NCBI GenBank assembly: GCA_039931435.1
Contig: JBDTRY010000043.1
Span: 1 to 20,507, forward strand
Direction: 5' to 3'
Length of the DNA stretch: 20,507 nt
Source of the DNA: JBDTRY01 sp039931435
Lineage (GTDB): Bacteria > Acidobacteriota > Thermoanaerobaculia > Gp7-AA8
Positions 15,080 to 20,507 of this stretch are shown in pieces; position 1 is the stretch's first letter, and each line of letters opens with the position of its first letter. The position numbers and the translations under genes were made by a program. A model generated the notes under the pieces. The model was not told where the DNA came from and ran no database searches. It saw nothing but the letters and a program-made list of their open reading frames with translations.

Positions 15080-18036
15080 AGCGATCGATCGCACTGTTGA
15101 TGGTGTTTGTGGGCATGATGCTCGTGCCCGCAAGCGCACTGCCGTTCGGCAAGAACAAAATCGTTTACGATCAGTTCGAATGGAAGATCTACCACTCCAC
15201 CCACTTCGACGTCTATTTCTACGAAAAGGAGCGGGGATCTCTGCAGAAGGTGGTCAACCTTGCTGAGAGTGCCTACGACGACCTCTCGCGAAAGTTCAAC
15301 TTCCAGGTGCCAAAGAAAATCCCTCTGATCTTCTACGCCACGCACTCGGCGTTCGAGCAGACCAACACCATGCTCACATTCATCCCTGAAGGCGTCGGCG
15401 CCTTCGCCGATCCGGTGCGGAATCGGATGGTCATGCCGGTGGACATGCCTGACGAAGAGCTATTCAATCTCATCCGGCACGAGCTGACGCACGTTTTCGA
15501 GTACGAAATCCTCTTTCAGGGAAAACTGGGACAGGAGTTGCGCATCAATCCGCCTACCTGGTTGATGGAGGGTCTGGCCTCGTTCATGGGTGAAGACGAA
15601 AGTACCAAGGATCGCATGGTGCTCAGGGACGCCGTGGTCAGCGATCAGATTCCACCGATCACCCGCAGTGGCATCCAGGGTTTCTTCGCCTATCGGTTCG
15701 GCCATGCGGTTTTCCGTTACATCGTCAGCAAGTATGGATGGGACGGATTGCGTGACTTCATCTACGAATACCGGAACACGATCGGCAGCGGCGTAGAGAA
15801 GGCCCTGAAGCGGGCGTTCGATGTCACTCCGGAGGAGTTCGATACCGATTTTCGAACCTGGCTGCGAAAGCAGTATCTGCCTGCACTGGTCTCCAAGGGA
15901 GAGCCCACCGAGTACGGGAGGCCTCTGAATGTAAACGAGGACATCCGCAGCCAGGAGCTTTCACCGGCACCGGCACCATCCGGCGACCTTCTTGCGTCCC
16001 TGACCACGTACAAGGAAGACGTGGACGTCATTCTCTTCAATGTTCCGGAGCGGAAGTTCTTCCGGAATCTCACCCGGGGACTTCCCGAAAAGTATGAATA
16101 TGTGGTCGCACAGTGGCTCACGACCGGCCCGGTCATGGGACGAGACGTGGCCTTCAGCCCATCCGGGGACCAGATCGCCGTCTTCGTGAAGAAGGAACGG
16201 GGAAGGAACCTTCTTCTGATCAACGCTCTTACCGGGGCCATGGAGAAGTCCGTGCCCATGTCCGTCGAGCAGCAGATCAATCCGACGTATTCGCCGGATG
16301 GTCGCAAGATCGCTTTTCACGCCTTCCAGGGGAACCATGCGGATATTTTCGTCTACGACATCGAGTCCGGCTCGGTGACCAATCTCACCAACGATGAATT
16401 TTTCGACGCTGCTCCCGTCTACTCCCCTGATGGCAAGTGGCTGGTGTACTCGTCAGTGGTGAATGGATATGCCAAGCTCTTTCGTCTGGACCTGTCCAAC
16501 CCCACACGCCGTTTTCAGTTGACCACGGGTACATCCAACGACATCGACGCCTACTACGCACCGGACGGGAAGCGTGTGTTTTTCGCCTCGGACCGGTTTA
16601 CCGACCGAAACGCCCTGACCGCTGCGGAACTGCTGGCCAGGTCTGCACAGGCGGCGCAGCCCGAGGAGAAGACTCTCGGGACGGAAGAAGAGAACTTTGC
16701 CACCTACAACATTTACTCGCTGAACATCGAGAACGGCGACCTTCTGCAGTATACGGATGTCGTCGGTGGCTGCTTCACCCCGGTGGTCTTCCACGGCGAA
16801 GAAAACAAGGAGCAGGTTGTCTTCGCTTCGTACTACAAATTCCGCTGGCGTCTGTACCGCATGGATGCCGACAAACCGCTGCATCCTGCTGAAAAGACGA
16901 TCATCGCCAGCGAGCCGGTCATGGGAACGGAGCGCACGAACTTTCTGCCGCCGGTAGAAGTAGCCATCGATCCCGAGAAGGTGGAGAAGTGCTGCGGGCA
17001 CAAGCTGTTCGTCGATGACGTCCAGGTCAACGGCGGTGTGAACTCCGACCAGACCTTCGTCTCCCGGTCGGTGATCTACATGAGTGACATGCTCGGCAAC
17101 CGCCGCTTCATAGCGTCGCTCGATTCAGTTTCTACTTTCTCCAACTTTGATTTTCTCTATCTCGATCTGACCAAACGGCTGAACTGGGGATTGCGTCTTT
17201 TCGACGATCGCACCTTCTTTCTCAATCCACAGAGCCGGACCGACCGGCCCGATCTTGCCGGCCGGCGGCTTCTCTACCAGCAGACCGGGGCTCTGGGTCT
17301 GCTCAGTTATCCATTCAATCGTTACCACCGGGTCGATTTCGGCGCCGGTTACATGCTCCGCCAATACAACCAACCTTTCCTGACAATCAACCCCGATACC
17401 GGCGCACAGGACATCAATTTCCTTTCTGCCAGGGATGATTTTCCGTTCCTCAGCGGTACGTTCTCCGGCGACAGTGCCCGCTTCAAGGAATTCGGTCCCA
17501 TCGCCGGCCGCCGTTATGAACTGACCACGAACTATCTCTACGACCGGCAGGGTGGAGGAACGCTTTCGAACGACTACTCCGTCGATTTCAGGCAGTACCT
17601 GCAGATGACCTCCCGCAGTCTTCTTGCGGCCCGGGTCTCAGGGTTTTATGCTGACGGGAACCGGCCGAACTTCACCTACTTCGGCGGCCTGAATACCTTG
17701 CGTGGTTACGAGTTCCGGTCCTTCGCCGGCGACCGTGCCGCGTACGCCAATTTCGAAGTGCGCTTCCCGTTGGTCGACTACGTCGCTACGCCGCTGATCG
17801 GGCTGTCCCAGATTCGGGGGATCCTCTTTACGGATGTCGGTGGCGCGTACTTTAATGGGCAGCCATTCAAGTTCTATTCGGACGGACATCTGCAGGATGG
17901 CGCGGCATCTGTCGGCTATGGAATCAGCATGAATCTCTTCGGGCTGGAGTTGCATTGGGATTTCGCCAAGCGAACGGATTTCAAGAACGTCGATAACAAG
18001 ACCCGCACGACGTTCTGGATCGGCGAAACTTTCTAG
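15076..18036 (+). CDS. Outer-membrane protease: gluzincin peptidase, PD40 propeller and Omp85-like barrel
   Basis: The 986-residue protein starts with a signal peptide (about 1-22). A peptidase MA-like zinc domain follows (about 30-270), with HELTH at 135-139 and WLMEGLASF at 162-170. His135, His139 and Glu165 are the likely ligands and Glu136 the base. A TolB-like propeller spans about 300-620, with PD40 blades at VAFSPSGDQIAVF (358-370), TYSPDGRKIAF (404-414), VYSPDGKWLVY (448-458) and YYAPDGKRVFF (493-503). From about 660 to the end is a beta-barrel with Omp85 features: LRGY at 875-878, ANFEVRFPLVDYV (891-903) and terminal Phe986. The GTG start has TGGAGG at 15065-15070. It is third in the exported-protein cluster, 126 bp after the CsgG-like gene. 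This is inferred to be an anchored surface or periplasmic protease; substrate is unknown. Confidence 0.88.
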   Translation: MKRSIALLMVFVGMMLVPASALPFGKNKIVYDQFEWKIYHSTHFDVYFYEKERGSLQKVVNLAESAYDDLSRKFNFQVPKKIPLIFYATHSAFEQTNTMLTFIPEGVGAFADPVRNRMVMPVDMPDEELFNLIRHELTHVFEYEILFQGKLGQELRINPPTWLMEGLASFMGEDESTKDRMVLRDAVVSDQIPPITRSGIQGFFAYRFGHAVFRYIVSKYGWDGLRDFIYEYRNTIGSGVEKALKRAFDVTPEEFDTDFRTWLRKQYLPALVSKGEPTEYGRPLNVNEDIRSQELSPAPAPSGDLLASLTTYKEDVDVILFNVPERKFFRNLTRGLPEKYEYVVAQWLTTGPVMGRDVAFSPSGDQIAVFVKKERGRNLLLINALTGAMEKSVPMSVEQQINPTYSPDGRKIAFHAFQGNHADIFVYDIESGSVTNLTNDEFFDAAPVYSPDGKWLVYSSVVNGYAKLFRLDLSNPTRRFQLTTGTSNDIDAYYAPDGKRVFFASDRFTDRNALTAAELLARSAQAAQPEEKTLGTEEENFATYNIYSLNIENGDLLQYTDVVGGCFTPVVFHGEENKEQVVFASYYKFRWRLYRMDADKPLHPAEKTIIASEPVMGTERTNFLPPVEVAIDPEKVEKCCGHKLFVDDVQVNGGVNSDQTFVSRSVIYMSDMLGNRRFIASLDSVSTFSNFDFLYLDLTKRLNWGLRLFDDRTFFLNPQSRTDRPDLAGRRLLYQQTGALGLLSYPFNRYHRVDFGAGYMLRQYNQPFLTINPDTGAQDINFLSARDDFPFLSGTFSGDSARFKEFGPIAGRRYELTTNYLYDRQGGGTLSNDYSVDFRQYLQMTSRSLLAARVSGFYADGNRPNFTYFGGLNTLRGYEFRSFAGDRAAYANFEVRFPLVDYVATPLIGLSQIRGILFTDVGGAYFNGQPFKFYSDGHLQDGAASVGYGISMNLFGLELHWDFAKRTDFKNVDNKTRTTFWIGETF

Positions 18037-18365
18037 GATCGAATTGCGCGTCGGACTGTGTCAGCACTACAGAACGTGACGGAGCGGAGAACATCGTAGG
18101 GCCGCATGGCATGCGGCCGGTATTCTTCGAGAGTGTTGCATCCGGTCAATGCTTCGACATCAATAATGGCAGTTTGTCGAGCACTCTGGCAGGGTGCCGG
18201 CGGCGGACCAGGTGGAGGCGATTTTCGCTAGTCCGGTTTCGGCGCATTCACGTGTACGTGCCTGTCGCCGGCTCACGCCGGATTGATCCATGTTTCCTGG
18301 CACTTTTCATTGGAAGCCAGCGATGAAATCTGCCCGGCGAACGCATCGGGAGGCGCTTCACGAAA
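18037..18365. other. 329-bp non-coding gap between convergent genes
   Basis: No convincing gene is present here; short open frames look like chance GC-rich reading. It holds the hairpin at 18100-18118 and two small inverted repeats near 18250-18275 (CACGT/ACGTG and CCGGC/GCCGG). The outer-membrane protease gene ends on its left and the topoisomerase IB gene ends on its right. Confidence 0.6.
18100..18118 (+). terminator. Hairpin after the outer-membrane protease gene
   Basis: GGCCGCAT and ATGCGGCC pair perfectly (8 bp) around a 3-nt loop, 63 bp past the stop codon. No T-run follows on either strand, so it is at best a weak or factor-assisted terminator, or a regulatory stem in the 3' region. 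Confidence 0.3.
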
Positions 18366-19448
18366 TCAGGCAGTCCGGCGATCGTCTCCTCGCTCTTGTT
18401 TTCGCCTCTCAAGGCGTTTTCGGCGATCGGCGATCGTTCGCCGAAGAAAGAGCAGGAGAGCTCGCTCTTCCAGGGAAAGTCCCTTCAAGGCCACCGGCCG
18501 CCCCCGCATCTTTTTCCTTCCCGGCGGGAGGGGCGTGCCCTCGATGTATTCAGTGAGAATTCGCGGGCAGATGTACGAAGCCCGGGACACGGCCGGGGTA
18601 TTTCCGAGCTGCGAAGCAGTGAACTCGATGGCGGTCTTGATGCGGCGCTTTCTTTCGACTTTGGTCGCAGCCTGCCCCTGATGGCCGAGGTGCATGGAAC
18701 AGAGCAGGGTTCCAGCCCACGTGCGAAAATCTTTGGCTGTGAATTTTTCTCCGATGACGGACTGGATGTACTCGTTGACGTGGCGGTCCTTCACGTCAAC
18801 GATCCTTCCGTTCTGAAGGAATTTGAAGAGCTCATCTCCATCCATTCTTCGCAGATCGCCGATCATTCCGGCGATATCGGGATCGCTGAGCTTGCGGTGT
18901 TGACTCTTGCGCCACTTTCCCACGAAATCGAAATAGATGTCCGCTCCACTGACTCGTACGTGCCTGGAGAGCACGGTGGTGAGCCCGTACGTTTCCTCAG
19001 ACTTTGCGCTTCGGTCATTTCCCACGCGAAAGAATCCCTGGTCGATGAGCCTGACGATGGCTGCCAGAACGCGCTGGCGATTGAGGTCTTTCCCCTTCAG
19101 GTCGGCCAGAACTCTGCGCCTGAGGCGAGGCAGAGCCTCTCCGAACTCGACCACACGCTGGAATTTTTCCTCTTCTCTGTCCTGGCGAAACCTTGAGTGA
19201 TAGAGGTATTGCGTCCGTCCTTTGCTGTCCACACCGATGGCCTGCAGCGGCGAGTCAGCTCCGCGGGCGATGCGCACTCTCTTCCATGCCGGAGGAATGC
19301 TCAGGGACTTGATGCGGATCAGCGTAGTTTCGTCCGCGATCTTCTGGCCCTCGGCGGTAGTGTACTGAAAGCCGCTCTTCCTGCCTCCCCGCCGCCGCAA
19401 CCCGTTCGTGTCGAGGTTCTGCCTTCGCTGCACACCTCTAGTGGGCAT
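18366..19448 (-). CDS. DNA topoisomerase IB (bacterial, poxvirus-like)
   Basis: The 360-residue enzyme relaxes supercoils of both signs through a 3'-phosphotyrosine bond, without ATP. The catalytic set can be read by comparison with vaccinia topoisomerase: Arg141 (GFFRVGND), Lys178 (DFVGKWRK), Arg242 (AKDFRTWAGT), Asn283 (LGNTPAVSR) and the nucleophile Tyr292 (SRASYICPR). Asn at 283 replaces the viral His, as in known bacterial members such as that of Deinococcus. An N-terminal beta domain (about 20-90) precedes the catalytic domain, and a basic tail of about 30 residues ends it. I chose the ATG at 19448; a longer frame starts at 19496 but adds a Cys-rich stretch atypical of the family. No clear Shine-Dalgarno is visible. 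The next gene upstream on this strand is the TonB-like one, 118 bp away. Confidence 0.92.
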   Translation of the reverse strand: MPTRGVQRRQNLDTNGLRRRGGRKSGFQYTTAEGQKIADETTLIRIKSLSIPPAWKRVRIARGADSPLQAIGVDSKGRTQYLYHSRFRQDREEEKFQRVVEFGEALPRLRRRVLADLKGKDLNRQRVLAAIVRLIDQGFFRVGNDRSAKSEETYGLTTVLSRHVRVSGADIYFDFVGKWRKSQHRKLSDPDIAGMIGDLRRMDGDELFKFLQNGRIVDVKDRHVNEYIQSVIGEKFTAKDFRTWAGTLLCSMHLGHQGQAATKVERKRRIKTAIEFTASQLGNTPAVSRASYICPRILTEYIEGTPLPPGRKKMRGRPVALKGLSLEERALLLFLRRTIADRRKRLERRKQERGDDRRTA

Positions 19449-19566
19449 ATGAGGGGCGCAAACTGCGAGAACGGTGCCTCCCGAGCACGAACACACGCCG
19501 CCACCTTGAGCCAGCGGCTTTGTCAGGCAGGAATCCCCGGAGGTCCTTGCCTGCTCCTCGAGGATT

Positions 19567-20507
19567 TCACTTCATGGTGAAGGACACGGAGACATTCATC
19601 CAGGTGCGCACCGCCTTGCCATCCTTGATCGCTGGCGAAAACTGCCATGTTTTCACGGACTGGATTGCGGCTGCCTCGAGTGACGACAATCGCGCCGCCG
19701 GCCGGACGACCCGGACGTCGAGCACGCTACCCGTCTCGGAAATGAGGGCGCTCAGGGCGATCGTGGCCTGAAGATGCTGCCTCTGGGCGATTCCAGGGTA
19801 CGGGGGCCTGAAGGAAACGACTACCTGAGGGATCTGATCGACCTCGGAAAGGCTGACAAGATCTCCCACGCGCGTCGTCACGGGAGTGGGGGTGGGCAGG
19901 TTCTGCTGCGATTCATTCGTTGCTTCCGCCGACTGTCTCTCGCGAAGGCGACGTTCATCGAGTGCCGCCGCTGATAGCTCGGTCTCCAAGTTTTTGTCGA
20001 CTCCTCTCGCGGAACCGACTTTGAGCCTGTCAATCCTGCCAGGGTGACTCTCGCCTGGCTCAACTCCTCTCGCCGGCGCTTCGGAGACAGGCCTGTCGGT
20101 TCCGACCCGATCTCCAGGGACCGTGCTGTCTCGCCGGCTGCCGATCCGATCATTTGCCGCGGAAGAGGCGAGGCCGGTCAGGGCCATTCCCTGTGGAACT
20201 GGTTGCGTCGACGCTCCCGCGTCAGGTTGGCCTGAAGGCAACGGACCCGCCCGCATCTTCAGGTAGGCTGCAGCCGCTGCGGCAACGAGAAGGATGACCA
20301 GGACGATTCCGGCGAAGGTGATGAACCGCTTCCGGCGGGTTCGAGAGCGAGCAGGGTCCGGCGGGCGGCTGAGAATCGGGTGGTTCGCCGAGGGTTGGGG
20401 GTCCGCGGGACTTTTTTCGATGAACGCTTCTTCTCGAACTCGCTCGCCTTCTTCGCGCTGCAGGTCTTCCTTGAGCAACGTCGTCAGATAGAAGGCGAGG
20501 TTGAACG
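19567..20507 (-). CDS. TonB C-terminal domain protein, partial at the right edge
   Basis: The frame is open to the window edge with no stop, so the true start lies beyond 20507; an internal TTG at 20478 is possible but unlikely. At least 313 residues are present. Counting from that TTG, a cytoplasmic charged part (1-48) leads to one membrane segment (about 50-73). A long Pro/Arg/Glu-rich periplasmic linker follows (about 75-215), then a TonB_C domain (about 220-303). Domain hallmarks are PPYPGIAQRQHLQATIALSA and SVKTWQFSPAIKDGKAVRTW. TonB-type proteins pass inner-membrane energy to outer-membrane receptors. Residues before the membrane segment are longer than in classical TonB, so this may be a fusion with a cytoplasmic domain off the edge. 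No exbB or exbD is in view. Confidence 0.85.
   Translation of the reverse strand, partial: FNLAFYLTTLLKEDLQREEGERVREEAFIEKSPADPQPSANHPILSRPPDPARSRTRRKRFITFAGIVLVILLVAAAAAAYLKMRAGPLPSGQPDAGASTQPVPQGMALTGLASSAANDRIGSRRDSTVPGDRVGTDRPVSEAPARGVEPGESHPGRIDRLKVGSARGVDKNLETELSAAALDERRLRERQSAEATNESQQNLPTPTPVTTRVGDLVSLSEVDQIPQVVVSFRPPYPGIAQRQHLQATIALSALISETGSVLDVRVVRPAARLSSLEAAAIQSVKTWQFSPAIKDGKAVRTWMNVSVSFTMK

Overview
The window is a high-GC stretch of an ordinary-looking bacterial chromosome from a Gram-negative (outer-membrane-bearing) organism. The envelope type is shown by a TonB-type protein, a lipoprotein with a clear lipobox, and a large protein ending in an Omp85-like beta-barrel. The mix of a fused 2-oxoacid:acceptor oxidoreductase, a bacterial topoisomerase IB, and a MA-clan peptidase/beta-propeller/barrel protein would fit Acidobacteriota or a similar phylum. 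That placement is inference; no rRNA or other phylogenetic marker is present. I see no tRNA, rRNA, CRISPR array or intact transposase.

Layout. Positions 1-154 are non-coding, with short tandem repeats that may be an IS-end remnant, a REP-like hairpin and a 13-bp tandem duplication. On the minus strand follow purL (purine synthesis) and plsC (phospholipid acyltransferase). Divergent from plsC are korA and korB, which overlap by 8 nt and encode a complete two-subunit 2-oxoacid:acceptor oxidoreductase. Next on the plus strand come a small Thr/Met-repeat putative lipoprotein with a strong terminator, a small acidic protein, and a signal-less BtuF-like metal/cobalamin receptor protein. A palindrome-rich convergent gap separates these from a minus-strand block: a GlcD-type FAD oxidoreductase, preceded in transcription order by two peptide/nickel-type ABC permeases. 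Then come a plus-strand pair of small membrane-associated proteins (holin-superfamily-III-like, then DUF3618-like) and the minus-strand dprA.

The most interesting part is 13697-18036. It is a plus-strand cluster of three exported proteins: a TPR lipoprotein with a Pro/Ser/Thr tail, a periplasmic protein of probable CsgG/LpoB-like fold, and a 986-residue protein. The large protein combines a signal peptide, a gluzincin peptidase (HELTH plus a downstream Glu), a PD40/TolB-like propeller and a C-terminal Omp85-like barrel with an LRGY motif and terminal Phe. It reads as a one-chain outer-membrane protease with two envelope partners and is my best candidate for an under-described system. The window ends with a minus-strand topoisomerase IB and the 3' part of a TonB-domain protein whose start lies beyond the right edge.

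Regulatory signals. TACAAT -10-like hexamers recur upstream of purL, plsC, korA and glcD. In plsC and glcD the hexamer ends only 8 or 7 nt before the start codon, with no Shine-Dalgarno sequence, which suggests leaderless mRNAs. dprA and the TPR lipoprotein gene diverge from a self-complementary ATTATAAT that could act as a -10 in both directions.
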